Below are positions 34,532-44,479 of a DNA stretch of 64,000 bases, one piece after another. Position numbers and translations under genes: made by a program. Positions within the stretch are counted from its first letter, which is position 1, and the number at the start of each line of letters is the position of its first letter. Location: assembly GCA_947502405.1 (NCBI GenBank), contig CANMZT010000001.1, positions 310,001 through 374,000 on the forward strand, written 5' to 3'. Source of the DNA: an uncultured Algibacter sp. GTDB taxonomy: Bacteria; Bacteroidota; Bacteroidia; Flavobacteriales; Flavobacteriaceae. The notes below the pieces were generated by a model. It was not told the origin of the DNA and did no database searches. It saw only the letters and a list, made by a program, of their open reading frames with translations.

Positions 34532-37113
34532 TTCAGGAAAAAAAGAGATACGATACAAAAGATTTAATTTTAAAAGTAAATCAATTTTATAACCAAAGCG
34601 AACTACCACTTCCGTATTGGGATAGGTTTTTGGATGCCCTTTGTGGAACAAGGGAGTATCAAAAGGAAGCCATAAAAAGTTCAGTAATTTACTTGGCATC
34701 CAAAGAGTATACCAACATTCAAGACTTAGTTTCTAAAAATCACTACCAAAATCCTCAATTACGAGAAAGATATCCCGAGCTTGAGGATTACCACCGTAAG
34801 CTACAATTGCCTTCAAAGTTATCTGCAACAATAGACCTTGCTACAGGAACGGGGAAAAGTTATGTTATGTATGGCATAGCGCAAATTTTATTGGGATTAG
34901 GCTTGGTTAAAAGAGTACTTATTTTGTGTCCATCAACGACAATTGAAAAAGAACTGCATAAGAAGTTTTTAGCATTAGTTTCTGACCCAATTCTAAAAGA
35001 AACAATTCCGCCATCCGCAATAATTAAAAACCCGAGTATTGTTGATGGAAGTGTTACCGTGGACGAAGGTGCCATTTGTATTGAAAATGTCCACGCTGTT
35101 TATGAACGAACAGGTTCATCAATTGAAGATAGTTTTGGTTTCAAAAGAGGTTTTGACACGGTAGTTTTGAATGATGAAACCCATCACATTTATAATAAGA
35201 TTTCTGGTAATACTACAGAGGCTAGAGGGTTAAAAATATGGAAGAAGTTTTTATTGGACGATGGTTATAATTTTAAATATATGCTTGGTTTTACAGGTAC
35301 AGCATATATAGGAAATGATTACTTCAATGACGTTATTTACAGATACTCTTTACGAGAAGCTGTTGATGAAAAATTTGTTAAGAAGATTAATTATGTTTCA
35401 GAGGATGATAGTATAAACGAAGACCAAAGATTCCAGAAAATATATCAGAACCATAGCAATAATAAAGTCACTTACAAAAATGTAAAACCCTTAACAATTC
35501 TGGTAACAAACAATATTACCAATGCCAAAAGACTCGAAACGAGATTGGTTGAGTTTTTAATGCTGGAAGAAGGTTTAGAAGAACAAGAAGTTCGGGATAA
35601 GCTGGTTATGACGGTAACTTCAGATAAGGTACATAAGCATAATGTTATTCGTTTGGAGGAAGTTGATATGCAGGATTCAACTGTAGAATGGATTGTATCA
35701 GTTTCAATGCTTACTGAGGGATGGGATGTTAAGAATGTATTCCAAATAGTCCCTATGGAAGAGAGAGCTTTTAATTCAAAATTATTGATTTCTCAGGTTT
35801 TGGGTAGAGGTCTAAGAGTACCGCCTGAATATATAAATAATGCAGAAGTTACAATATTTAATCATTCATCTTGGGGCTCAAAAATTAAAGGATTGGTAGA
35901 TGAAGTACTGGAGTTAGAAATGCGATTGGAGAGTTCTAACTTAATTGATGGAGATAGAAGTAAATTTCATTTTGAACTCTACAATATAGATTACAACAAA
36001 ATTGAAAAAGCAGTAGAAAATAATAGTAAAGAGAAAGAGTTTAATTATAAAGGCATTATAACTTTAGAATCTTCAGTAGACCAAGTAAGTCAGGAAACAA
36101 CATATACCAACCTTGCAAGTGATTATAAGAGTGTAGAGTACAAGATTAAAAACAGAATGACACCAATTAAGGAAATCGTTGATAAAATCTATCACGAGTT
36201 TCAGACGAGAGAATGGGAAGGTGTTACACTCAATTTACAAGAAGGTCAGTACACAAAAAACAAACTTCCGCCCAAAGAAGAGATTACAAAGTTGATAAGG
36301 CGTTCAATGGATAAGGTTGGTCTCGAAGGGTATGAATTGAATGAAAAGAATAAACGAAATATTTTTTCTTCATTTAACACGCTTCTAAGACGAAAAAATA
36401 AATCACTTGAGTTAGTTAGAATAGCTCAAAAGCCATTTGTTATCTCAACCAAAGAGAGAATAAAGGAAACATTATCAGTAGGTAATTTAAGGCATAATTC
36501 TACAGTTATGTATTCTAATAACTATAATGAGGAAGTTAAAGATACGGATGTTTTAAACTTTTTACAAGATGTAATCGATGATGAGTCATTACCTCGAACA
36601 GCCATAAAACAGGCAAATAGTTATGATTTTAAAACGCCAGTTGATTTAGCTTTTCTTAACGCTACACCTGAAAGGAAATTTGCTGAAAAACTAGTTAAAA
36701 ATGAAAATGCTAATGCATTAGATTCTTGGCTAAAATCTACTAATCAAAGTTTTTATACAATTGAATATTCACTATCAAGTAAATCTGGTAATCATACAAA
36801 GCAAGGCAAATTTAATCCTGACTTTTTTATTAAAACCTCTGATAAGGAGATGGAATATATTACTGTTGTCGAAATTAAAGACGACCAAGATTATTCAGAC
36901 TTAAATAAGGCAAAATTTAAATGGGCAACTATTCATTTTCAGGAACTAAATAAGCAACTGGAAGAAAATAAAATCCAGCAACGATATAATTTTCATTTTT
37001 TAAGCCCTGAGAATTATGATGATTTTTTTGAATATTTGAGAAATGGTAAGCTTGTTCAAGGCTTATTTACAAGTAACTTAGATAAAGAATTGGATAACAA
37101 CAACTCGAACTAA
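34528..37113 (+). CDS. res: Type III restriction enzyme Res subunit (helicase-nuclease)
   Basis: An 861-residue ATP-dependent restriction subunit. Walker A ATGTGKS (105-111), DETHH box (216-220), helicase region LTEGWDVKNVFQIVP and QVLGRGLRVP, and a C-terminal PD-(D/E)xK nuclease (PD at 764-765, ExK at 782-784) are all present, so it looks intact. The N-terminal part contacts Mod. Together with mod it would cut foreign DNA lacking methylation. It converges with the minus-strand tra block with only 22 bases between. Confidence 0.92.
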   Translation: MIQEKKRYDTKDLILKVNQFYNQSELPLPYWDRFLDALCGTREYQKEAIKSSVIYLASKEYTNIQDLVSKNHYQNPQLRERYPELEDYHRKLQLPSKLSATIDLATGTGKSYVMYGIAQILLGLGLVKRVLILCPSTTIEKELHKKFLALVSDPILKETIPPSAIIKNPSIVDGSVTVDEGAICIENVHAVYERTGSSIEDSFGFKRGFDTVVLNDETHHIYNKISGNTTEARGLKIWKKFLLDDGYNFKYMLGFTGTAYIGNDYFNDVIYRYSLREAVDEKFVKKINYVSEDDSINEDQRFQKIYQNHSNNKVTYKNVKPLTILVTNNITNAKRLETRLVEFLMLEEGLEEQEVRDKLVMTVTSDKVHKHNVIRLEEVDMQDSTVEWIVSVSMLTEGWDVKNVFQIVPMEERAFNSKLLISQVLGRGLRVPPEYINNAEVTIFNHSSWGSKIKGLVDEVLELEMRLESSNLIDGDRSKFHFELYNIDYNKIEKAVENNSKEKEFNYKGIITLESSVDQVSQETTYTNLASDYKSVEYKIKNRMTPIKEIVDKIYHEFQTREWEGVTLNLQEGQYTKNKLPPKEEITKLIRRSMDKVGLEGYELNEKNKRNIFSSFNTLLRRKNKSLELVRIAQKPFVISTKERIKETLSVGNLRHNSTVMYSNNYNEEVKDTDVLNFLQDVIDDESLPRTAIKQANSYDFKTPVDLAFLNATPERKFAEKLVKNENANALDSWLKSTNQSFYTIEYSLSSKSGNHTKQGKFNPDFFIKTSDKEMEYITVVEIKDDQDYSDLNKAKFKWATIHFQELNKQLEENKIQQRYNFHFLSPENYDDFFEYLRNGKLVQGLFTSNLDKELDNNNSN

Positions 37114-37135
37114 ATTAGAAGGTACATTATAGATG

Positions 37136-37498
37136 TTAAAATGGACCGCGTTCCCGTGGCTTCTTGCTAGCTACTTTCCATTGACCGTTCTCTTTAATCA
37201 GTTTAAAAACACCAGGACTTTTATCATAGGATGAATTGTATTTAACCCAAGCCAAATCGCCTTCTAATGCTTCGTCCAAGATTTCTACATTGGTATCTTT
37301 ATCTTCATCTGGTATCATATCTTGAATCATAATTAAGCCAGTATAGCCGTCAGAAGTGGTGTGTTTTTTAAGTGTGGAATTGTCCTTTTTATAGAAACTT
37401 TCCACAACTATTTTAGCTGTTTCGGTATGAGTCAAATTTTGTTTTTCTGCACAAGAGAAAATTAGTAATGCGAGAACGGAAGTGATTAATGTTTTCAT
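37136..37498 (-). CDS. DUF4878-like small lipoprotein
   Basis: A 120-residue protein with lipobox LLIFSCAEK, then an NTF2/SnoaL-like fold (ETAKIVVESFYKKDNSTLKKH...GDLAWVKYNSSYDKSPGVFKLIKENGQWKVA in outline). The final strands WVKY...KENGQWKV are the DUF4878 pattern. It is the last gene of the transfer operon, 7 bases after traN; a role as a periplasmic accessory or exclusion lipoprotein is possible but unproven. Confidence 0.72.
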   Translation of the reverse strand: MKTLITSVLALLIFSCAEKQNLTHTETAKIVVESFYKKDNSTLKKHTTSDGYTGLIMIQDMIPDEDKDTNVEILDEALEGDLAWVKYNSSYDKSPGVFKLIKENGQWKVASKKPRERGPF

Positions 37499-37505
37499 AA
37501 TATTA

Positions 37506-38336
37506 TTAATTTGGGTTATTGATATATTTATGTGATACTTTCATTTCTATATTTCGTTCGCCATCTTTCTCGTTTAATTCTAAAATTACTCTTCTGTCAT
37601 TAGATAATGAAAATTTGGGCATAACATATATAAGTCTTACCGTTTCATTTACCACGATTTTCGAAGGCAGATGATGTTTAAAAATAGGCTCTACGTACAA
37701 ACGTTGTAAAGATTTCTTTTTTCCTTTTTGTCGAGTCTCGATAGAAAGGTTCAAGAAATTCAAATCATAATCCAAAGTAGAATTATTCCTAATTTGAATA
37801 ACGAAGTAGAGCTCTTCTTTATCAAAAACAATATTTTCAAGCCTCATTATAACACCATTATTTCGTCTTGTGTGTCTTCCAAGATATTGTCTTCTATCAA
37901 GAAGATAAGAGCAGAATTTTTGATAATAATACGTATCATTATCAATACTTTTTTCAGAAGTTTCAGTCTGAATAGAGTCTGCCGATTTTGGCTTTTCATT
38001 CCCAATACTGTTAGATAATGGGACAAAATAATTGAGTTTTGAAAGCTGCGCTTTATACCTTACAATATACGAAAAAATTGAGCCATTTCTATTGATTACC
38101 AGCAGATTACTTTCTTTTCCTGGTTGGGCTTGCAGTAAGCCGAAATATTGCTCTTTTTCACGATTGTAAGTGAATACAAAATTTTCTGAGCCAGTAATGC
38201 CTTGTCGTATAGGCTCTGGAAAAAAGAGTGCGACATTTTTGCTGTCGTTTGCATAAATAGTATCAAGGATTTCTGTTGTTTGTGCTTCCACTAAAGTGGC
38301 AAACAATACGGATAATATAAATAGTATCGGTCTCAT
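37506..38336 (-). CDS. traN: Conjugative transposon protein TraN (DUF4138)
   Basis: A 276-residue periplasmic protein with a signal peptide (cleaved near VEAQ). The N-terminal beta-rich part IYANDSKNVALFFPEPIRQGITGSENFVFTYN and the later IVRYKAQLSKLNYFV are the pattern of TraN/DUF4138, the VirB9-like component of the Bacteroidetes conjugation channel. It overlaps traM by four bases. Confidence 0.88.
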   Translation of the reverse strand: MRPILFILSVLFATLVEAQTTEILDTIYANDSKNVALFFPEPIRQGITGSENFVFTYNREKEQYFGLLQAQPGKESNLLVINRNGSIFSYIVRYKAQLSKLNYFVPLSNSIGNEKPKSADSIQTETSEKSIDNDTYYYQKFCSYLLDRRQYLGRHTRRNNGVIMRLENIVFDKEELYFVIQIRNNSTLDYDLNFLNLSIETRQKGKKKSLQRLYVEPIFKHHLPSKIVVNETVRLIYVMPKFSLSNDRRVILELNEKDGERNIEMKVSHKYINNPN

Positions 38337-39262
38337 AATTTAGGTTTTAAAATAAGTTTATAATTGTTCAGTACAGTAACCTTTACGTTTCGGTTACTAC
38401 GTCTTAATACTTTTGTAATGCCACCAACTTGCGGAACAGTTGGTATATTGATATCGCCTATTACGTCGTCCAAAACCTCGCTTGTAGCTTCAGCTCTAAA
38501 GTTGTTTTCTACATAAATGCCTTCACTACCATCCTGTAAATCGAAAGCTTTAAGCTTTGTTGGATGATGCTTAATGTTTTCTATCTCAATTAATGCACGA
38601 TTAGGTTGAAAACTGATAAAGCCAAAAACAGGCGTATTCTTTTTCATTAGTTTGCCATTTATTGTTGCAGCTTTTGTAAGTCGCATTCTTAATCTGGTAT
38701 TCGCCTTTACAACTTGGTCGCCATCAACAACCACATAAATGGTAGCATCTGTGTTACCGATAATTGCAAGCTCATTGGGTTTGGGTGCAGCAGCAAAAAA
38801 CAATTGATGTTCTAGGCCCAATTCTTTGGCTTTGATTTTAAGTTCTCTTAGTATTTCTGAAGAATCAATTTCTACAGGTTGCTTCTTCTCAATTTTCTTT
38901 TGACCGAAGTTTGCATATCTCTCTTCAGAATATTGAATCTTACCAGCATCGTAAATACTATCGACAATGCGTTTCTTTTCACGTTCTGGTAGATCAGGAT
39001 CGTAATAACCCATAGAATCGATTAATTTTTCATCATATATACTAGGTGCATTATTTTCACGCACTTCTTTTAAATCATTAATAGCATCCAATTTAGAATC
39101 GTACTCTTTTTGGTTTTCTTCCAAATCTGGTATTAAGGTTTGTTCAAGGTTGTCATTTTCATTGTCATCATCGCCCATTACCATCACGGAATAGGAAATC
39201 AGGAATATGAAAACAATAGCCAATACTGCTATAAATACTATCTTATTCTTTTCTATTTTCAT
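38333..39262 (-). CDS. traM: Conjugative transposon protein TraM (VirB10-like)
   Basis: A 309-residue protein with one N-terminal membrane helix (about 8-28) and then an acidic coiled region. The C-terminal beta domain includes IYVVVDGDQVVKANTRLRMRL and GYIV-like repeats ending QVGGITKVLRRSNRNVKVTVLNNYKLIL, typical of TraM. It spans the periplasm and joins inner and outer membrane parts of the channel. It overlaps traK by 20 bases. Confidence 0.88.
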   Translation of the reverse strand: MKIEKNKIVFIAVLAIVFIFLISYSVMVMGDDDNENDNLEQTLIPDLEENQKEYDSKLDAINDLKEVRENNAPSIYDEKLIDSMGYYDPDLPEREKKRIVDSIYDAGKIQYSEERYANFGQKKIEKKQPVEIDSSEILRELKIKAKELGLEHQLFFAAAPKPNELAIIGNTDATIYVVVDGDQVVKANTRLRMRLTKAATINGKLMKKNTPVFGFISFQPNRALIEIENIKHHPTKLKAFDLQDGSEGIYVENNFRAEATSEVLDDVIGDINIPTVPQVGGITKVLRRSNRNVKVTVLNNYKLILKPKL

Positions 39263-39866
39263 CGTTCATTTTTTTTAAAGTGTTTTCGAAGTAATTTGTA
39301 ATTAAAAGTCCATGTGGATTGTTGGGGAAGTTTCGGTCAACCATAATTAGGTTTCCGGTGGAAACTAATTCATAAGTATCTATTATAGAACCTCTATTGA
39401 TTTCAAAAATGGTCGTTGTAGTAAAACCATACGAGCCATTATTTTCTGTTATCTGAGAATCGATACTCAGTACTTTTTGCACTAAGGAATATTGCAATAA
39501 TCGATTATAGACGCCATCAGCTTTTTTCTGGCGATATAGATTGTCGACTGAACTATTACCAAGCCAAAGCGCTTTTTTCAGATTCTTTTCATAGTTACTT
39601 GCATCAATGTTGTAGAAGTAATTGTGAAACAATTCTAAATGTGCTAAAGCTTCAACTTTAAAATTTTCTTTTTGATTTACGAGCTTCAGCGGAATGATAC
39701 TGCCATCTGTATTAATGGCAAATGCGCTATTCATCGCATTTTTGTTTGTGGTAAATGCTATCCAAACTGAAAAACTACTGGATAGCAAAGCACAAACCAC
39801 TACTGCTAAAACGATAAATCGATTCAGTTTTAGAACGTTGTATATGTTTTTGTAAGGTGTTTTCAT
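39243..39866 (-). CDS. traK: Conjugative transposon protein TraK (VirB8-like)
   Basis: A 207-residue inner-membrane protein with one N-terminal helix (FIVLAVVVCALLSSSFSVWIAF) and a periplasmic domain with LHLELFHNYFYNID-like aromatic-rich and SLVQKVLSIDSQIT segments, the TraK pattern. It is expected to be part of the inner-membrane complex. The start lies 11 bases after the traJ stop. Confidence 0.88.
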   Translation of the reverse strand: MKTPYKNIYNVLKLNRFIVLAVVVCALLSSSFSVWIAFTTNKNAMNSAFAINTDGSIIPLKLVNQKENFKVEALAHLELFHNYFYNIDASNYEKNLKKALWLGNSSVDNLYRQKKADGVYNRLLQYSLVQKVLSIDSQITENNGSYGFTTTTIFEINRGSIIDTYELVSTGNLIMVDRNFPNNPHGLLITNYFENTLKKMNDENRKE

Positions 39867-39877
39867 TGTGAGTTGAA

Positions 39878-40720
39878 TTAGCTTGTAAACAATCTGAGCG
39901 TAAAAGATGTAGCGCGTTTGTATAACTTAAATTTCAGGAATACGATAAAGCCTACCGATCCTAATTGTACAACAGGCGCAAAGAATCCTTGGCCAAAATC
40001 GGAACCAAATAAGTTGGTCCAGAAATTGGTGTTTATTTCAGTATAGATAGCGTTGACAAATACATTGACTAAAAAGAACGCAGGAACTAACATATAGACA
40101 GCTGCATAAAGTTTGAAAAATGAATAAGCAAGTGAACGGAATTTTTCAAATACAGCTAGACTTATAATCAATGGAAAAAATGCCTGCATAATGCCTAAAA
40201 GAAAGAAGCGTTCTGCTAAAAAAAGCGGGTAGATAAACAAGTCTAGAATCCATAAAAATAGACTCACTATGAAAGCAAGTATTTTAAATCCGTATAGGGG
40301 TGTTATCAAAGCTTCGTAAAGTAATGCCATAGCAGCTTGCGCTGCTTCGATAAAATTCACATCTTCTTCAATAGGAATATCCTGCATCTGTAAAGGCAAC
40401 AAAGCAGGTGCAGTACCTCGATATTGTCCTTCAACTGCCACGAGAATACCATCAAAGAAACCTAAAATCTGAGTTGAAAAAATAACCAAGAGTACCACAG
40501 CAAAATTCTTTGCGAGTTCACCAGGACTCAATCCCCAAGAATAACCATCTTTATCCGCAATACCTTCATTATATTTCTTTAGGATATTGACTAGAAAAAA
40601 CAACACAGCAAGCGTTTTCATTCCGGCGATGGTATATTGCGAGAAACTACTGTTCTGTATAGTTTGAAATACCGCATCGATATATTCTAGCCCAATTCCT
40701 AAGATGATGGTTGCAGTCAT
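39878..40720 (-). CDS. traJ: Conjugative transposon protein TraJ (VirB6/TrbL-like)
   Basis: A 280-residue polytopic inner-membrane protein with about six to seven membrane segments. The segments IQNSSFSQYTIAGMKTLAVLFFLVNILKKY and the central SLFLWILDLFIYPLFLAERFFLLGIMQAFFPL are typical of TraJ. It would form the inner-membrane channel. The start is only two bases from the traI-like stop. Confidence 0.87.
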   Translation of the reverse strand: MTATIILGIGLEYIDAVFQTIQNSSFSQYTIAGMKTLAVLFFLVNILKKYNEGIADKDGYSWGLSPGELAKNFAVVLLVIFSTQILGFFDGILVAVEGQYRGTAPALLPLQMQDIPIEEDVNFIEAAQAAMALLYEALITPLYGFKILAFIVSLFLWILDLFIYPLFLAERFFLLGIMQAFFPLIISLAVFEKFRSLAYSFFKLYAAVYMLVPAFFLVNVFVNAIYTEINTNFWTNLFGSDFGQGFFAPVVQLGSVGFIVFLKFKLYKRATSFTLRLFTS

Positions 40721-40722
40721 TT

Positions 40723-41304
40723 CTAATAATTTGTTTCGCGATTATTAACTTTATCCTGCATTTTTCTGAAGGATATAATATCCTTGTAACGCTTGGTTTT
40801 TGTCTTAATATTGGAAACCATTTCTCTGGATTCTAATTCTTTTTCTTTTAGGATTTCTGCACGTTCGGCATCACTCATTTTTAGATTATCGCTGGATAAG
40901 ATTTCACTCATAAATTCAACGGTGTCCAATGAGTTTTGGACTATGGTATCGAATGATTCTACAACCTTAGTAACTTCATCTGGTTTTATATAAGGCGAGT
41001 TCAAAATGTCTTGTAAATCATTTTGCATAACCTGAATAAGACGTTGATTGTTTTGTGCAATTTCCTCAACTGCTCTTAGTTGTTGTACGACACTAGATAC
41101 TTTTTCTATAGCTTCTTTTGCATCCTTTAGGAACTTTACAGACTTAATCATTTGAGCCGTCTGTTTACCTGATTCTACAAGTTGTTTTACCAAACTGATA
41201 AAATTGGTGTTGTCATAAGTTGGCATTCCTTGGCTTGTTGCCTTTGATGGTATTAATAGCATTAATGCTACTGCCATTACTAAAATTCTAATTTTGTTTT
41301 TCAT
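40723..41304 (-). CDS. traI: Periplasmic coiled-coil transfer protein (TraI/DUF4141-like, VirB5-like)
   Basis: A 193-residue protein with a signal peptide (MKNKIRILVMAVALMLLIPS, cleaved near ATSQG). The mature part is almost all alpha-helical and charged: SLVKQLVESGKQTAQMIKSVKFLKDAKEAIEKVSSVV. This matches the TraI (DUF4141) position and pattern of CTnDOT-like elements, possibly the pilus-tip-like VirB5 role. It lies between traG and traJ as in that family. Confidence 0.75.
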   Translation of the reverse strand: MKNKIRILVMAVALMLLIPSKATSQGMPTYDNTNFISLVKQLVESGKQTAQMIKSVKFLKDAKEAIEKVSSVVQQLRAVEEIAQNNQRLIQVMQNDLQDILNSPYIKPDEVTKVVESFDTIVQNSLDTVEFMSEILSSDNLKMSDAERAEILKEKELESREMVSNIKTKTKRYKDIISFRKMQDKVNNRETNY

Positions 41305-41308
41305 AATA

Positions 41309-43711
41309 TTACGTTTTAGATGTGAATTGAATTATTGCTTTTTGCATGTCATGATGCTCTTCATAGAACTTCATTATATCTTCGTTTTCTTGTCCATCGG
41401 TTAAATAGGCTGCGTACACTTCTTTAGGCACTTCAAGCCTAAAAATGTTGCTTTCCTTTCCGATTTTGATAAACATTTCGGTATACTTCCGTGAACCAGA
41501 AAGATTGTTTTTAATGGATTTTAATTGGTTTAAGTCGTGGCTAGATAGATTGAGTCTTTTAACCAGTTCTTCATAGCCTTTTTCATTATTGAGACTGTAA
41601 ATGACTTGGGTATTCTCTAGAATGCTGGCAGATGTTGAATTATTCGGAAGTTGATTAATGGATTGCAGTATAATTCCAATAGCGCCATTTTGTTTACGAA
41701 TAGCTTGATAATAGAATTCTACACTTTCCAGTACATTTTCAAACTTCAGTTGTTTAGCAAACTCATCGAAAAGAATGATGCCCTTTTCTGCTCTGTTTTT
41801 CCAAATAGTTCGTTGGATGGCAGACTTAATGAGCTTCAACATTACGGACAAAATTTCCTTATTGTCTTTTACTTCATCCAGTTCAAAAACAATCAATCGT
41901 TTGTCTTCTATTTTATAGGTTTGGTCTTCGCTGACCTCAAATAGAAAACTATATAGACCATCGCCAACATACTCAGACATCACATGTAAGAAACTCGTAA
42001 CATTAAAGTAGTCAGGATGGATTTTTAAGGTGCTCAGAAGATCTTCCTGATTCCTTTCTATAAAATTGTAATAGCCTTCCAATGAATGATTTTCTGAAGT
42101 GCTATTGTAATAGTGACGCAGAATCTTTTTAACGGAAACTGATTGCGCTTTAGTTACTTTCAAATCTGAAGCAAACAATTCAAAAAGAAATACCGATAAA
42201 TCTTCAAGTCGTTCTGGTGTCAGATCCTTAACATCGCTAATGTAAAATGGATTGATGCCTAAGTTCTTACCGCTTTCGTATCGTAATACGGTATATTTTT
42301 CAGGATAGAGTTTGGCAAATTTGGTGTAAGAACCACCCAAATCAATAATAACTAAGCGAACACCACTTTCAAAATATTGGCGTAAAATGTTATTCGCCAA
42401 AAACGATTTGCCTTCGCCTGTTGGTGCGAAAATGGCAAAGTTTCTAGCTTTGATGCGTTTCTTTTTTTCATCCCAAACATCTTTTAATACTGGAATGTTA
42501 TGTTCTCTATCATTAAAGATGATGCCTGTTTTATCTGATTTGTAGTTGGTATTATTAATGAATAAACAAAGCGCGTGCTTTAAGTCAGTTACATATAAAT
42601 CATTGTTCGAGAAATTGGAAGAAAAACAGCAGTAACTATTCAGGATATAATTTTTGCGTTCTTCGCCTCGTGGGTAGTAAGGAATGATATCCAATTCCTT
42701 GAATTCTGTTTTAATTTTAGAAGTTATTTTGTCTAGCTCTCTAACATCTTTCGACCAATACACAATATTGAAATGACCACGGATAATGCGTGAATTATCA
42801 TCTGCATTGATTTGATCCAAAATGTGCTGAATTTTACCAAGTACCACTTTGTTCTGTGAACCAAAATTGGAACTTTTGTTGAGTTCCTCTATTTTCTTAT
42901 CCAGCAGCTTGCGCCACTTTTGTTTGTCATCCAAATAAATAATCTGGTTAACAATATGGTTTTCATTAAGCGTAAGGCCTAGTCCATCAATAAACCCTTG
43001 ATGAAACACAAAATCGTCTGAAGTGAATTTCTCATTGGTTTTGCTACTTTGTACATTTTCGCCAAAGCATAATTCGCTGTTGATGGCAAGCGCATCAAAA
43101 TGGTTTTCGCCAACATTGACGCTTTTCTTTTCTAGTAAAATATCGGTATCAAATCCTTCATTGAAACCATTGAAATAACTACTAGTTAATTGCTGAATAT
43201 CTTCTGCGTTTAACGGAAGAAATTCTATTTTTCTACTGTTATTTATAAAGGAAACCGAATCATTTACAGAGTTAGCAAAGCTCTTAATGTTATCATCTAA
43301 TTCTTGTACAATTCCCTTTGAAATTTTTCTGAAGGGATTGACGTATTTCGGATTGTTAAGTGCTTTGTTCTTAGTTAAAATGAAGAACAAATAACATTTA
43401 TGTTCTATGTTTCCACGACCTTTAAAATGCTCGTGTGTGGCTTTTTCTAAAAAGGTGGTGTTTGGAAGTTGTTCTGAAGAATAAGATTTTTTAAGGTAGA
43501 TGTCTTGTTTGTGAACTACAGTACCAATAGGTAATGATTTCAAAGCTTGAAACCATGCACCATGCATATCCTCAAAATCCTTTTCGGACAAGGAATAGAT
43601 TTCTGGAAGATTCCCTTCATAGCATAAGACCACATTGCCATTGTTGGCAAATACGATATGGTCTTGAATATCTACAATGGGTTGATATGCTGAAATATTA
43701 ATCTTCTTCAT
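41309..43711 (-). CDS. traG: Conjugation ATPase TraG (VirB4-like)
   Basis: An 800-residue ATPase that powers assembly of the channel. The Walker A motif reads APTGEGKSFLAN (about 428-439), then VIIDLGGSYTKFAKL, and a Walker B region KGIILFDEFAKQLKF. The N-terminal 300 residues carry the VirB4 CagE-like domain. The length agrees with TraG of Bacteroides conjugative transposons. It overlaps traF by 14 bases. Confidence 0.93.
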   Translation of the reverse strand: MKKINISAYQPIVDIQDHIVFANNGNVVLCYEGNLPEIYSLSEKDFEDMHGAWFQALKSLPIGTVVHKQDIYLKKSYSSEQLPNTTFLEKATHEHFKGRGNIEHKCYLFFILTKNKALNNPKYVNPFRKISKGIVQELDDNIKSFANSVNDSVSFINNSRKIEFLPLNAEDIQQLTSSYFNGFNEGFDTDILLEKKSVNVGENHFDALAINSELCFGENVQSSKTNEKFTSDDFVFHQGFIDGLGLTLNENHIVNQIIYLDDKQKWRKLLDKKIEELNKSSNFGSQNKVVLGKIQHILDQINADDNSRIIRGHFNIVYWSKDVRELDKITSKIKTEFKELDIIPYYPRGEERKNYILNSYCCFSSNFSNNDLYVTDLKHALCLFINNTNYKSDKTGIIFNDREHNIPVLKDVWDEKKKRIKARNFAIFAPTGEGKSFLANNILRQYFESGVRLVIIDLGGSYTKFAKLYPEKYTVLRYESGKNLGINPFYISDVKDLTPERLEDLSVFLFELFASDLKVTKAQSVSVKKILRHYYNSTSENHSLEGYYNFIERNQEDLLSTLKIHPDYFNVTSFLHVMSEYVGDGLYSFLFEVSEDQTYKIEDKRLIVFELDEVKDNKEILSVMLKLIKSAIQRTIWKNRAEKGIILFDEFAKQLKFENVLESVEFYYQAIRKQNGAIGIILQSINQLPNNSTSASILENTQVIYSLNNEKGYEELVKRLNLSSHDLNQLKSIKNNLSGSRKYTEMFIKIGKESNIFRLEVPKEVYAAYLTDGQENEDIMKFYEEHHDMQKAIIQFTSKT

Positions 43712-43982
43712 AATCGAAGCCGGAATTTCTTTTGTTACTAATAATTCGTGGAAAAGCTTTTGCCATCTGAAAAAGTTGTGGATTATTGGTTATGCGTGTC
43801 AAGGCAACATATAAAGCTGCATTGAAAATCAGAATGCTAATTATCATCACAAAGCTGAAAGAGAAAATGATGATTAATAATGATGCAAGAATTGAAACCA
43901 TCATTAAGGCAAACAGGGAAATAGGCAATCCAAAAATGACTGCCCGTTTCCTAATGTTTTTATATACTTCGTATTTCTTCAT
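43698..43982 (-). CDS. traF: Conjugative transposon protein TraF (DUF4133, VirB3-like)
   Basis: A 94-residue protein with two adjacent membrane helices (about 16-60). The start KKYEVYKNIRKRAVIFGLPISLFALMM and the ending RITNNPQLFQMAKAFPRIISNKR match DUF4133. It is expected to sit in the inner membrane beside the TraG ATPase. Confidence 0.88.
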   Translation of the reverse strand: MKKYEVYKNIRKRAVIFGLPISLFALMMVSILASLLIIIFSFSFVMIISILIFNAALYVALTRITNNPQLFQMAKAFPRIISNKRNSGFDYEED

Positions 43983-44016
43983 ACAGCTGCTCTAATAAAG
44001 CCCTCGATGAGGCTCA

Positions 44017-44304
44017 TTATACTACGATAGTTATTAAGTAAGTGAAGATGCCTACCACAGCCCCAGCAATTAGAACAAATACTAAAACACGAGTAATACC
44101 TTTTTTAAGGTCTGCGTTCTCGCCAAAGAAATGACCAGCATTAAATAGGAATCCAACAAGAAAGATAACACCTAGAATGATTGGGAAAATGGTTCTAATG
44201 GTATCTGAAACATCGTTTACAGAATCTTCAATACCACCAATTTGTGCAAAGCTTGACGCTGATGTCATCAAGAATGTGAATAAGATAAAAATTGATTTTT
44301 TCAT
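44017..44304 (-). CDS. traE: Conjugative transposon protein TraE (DUF4134, VirB2/pilin-like)
   Basis: A 95-residue protein with a signal peptide (FILFTFLMTSASSFAQ) and two membrane helices separated by a short polar loop (NAGHFFGENADLKKG), which is the pilin-like layout of DUF4134. First gene of the leftward tra operon. A small hairpin GCCT-TTCG-AGGC lies just upstream at 44319-44330 in the leader. Confidence 0.88.
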   Translation of the reverse strand: MKKSIFILFTFLMTSASSFAQIGGIEDSVNDVSDTIRTIFPIILGVIFLVGFLFNAGHFFGENADLKKGITRVLVFVLIAGAVVGIFTYLITIVV

Positions 44305-44479
44305 AATTATTTAGTTTAGCCTTTCGAGGCAGTTTCTAATTTTATTTTGTGAAATCTATTACGAAATGAAGATGAAGGAAGAAAATCTCTAAATTTTAAC
44401 GCTAATTGGTGTTAAACTTTTGAAGATTATTAAGGAAGTGATTGATTTCTTGAATATTGTGTAATCTAAAACGATTATT

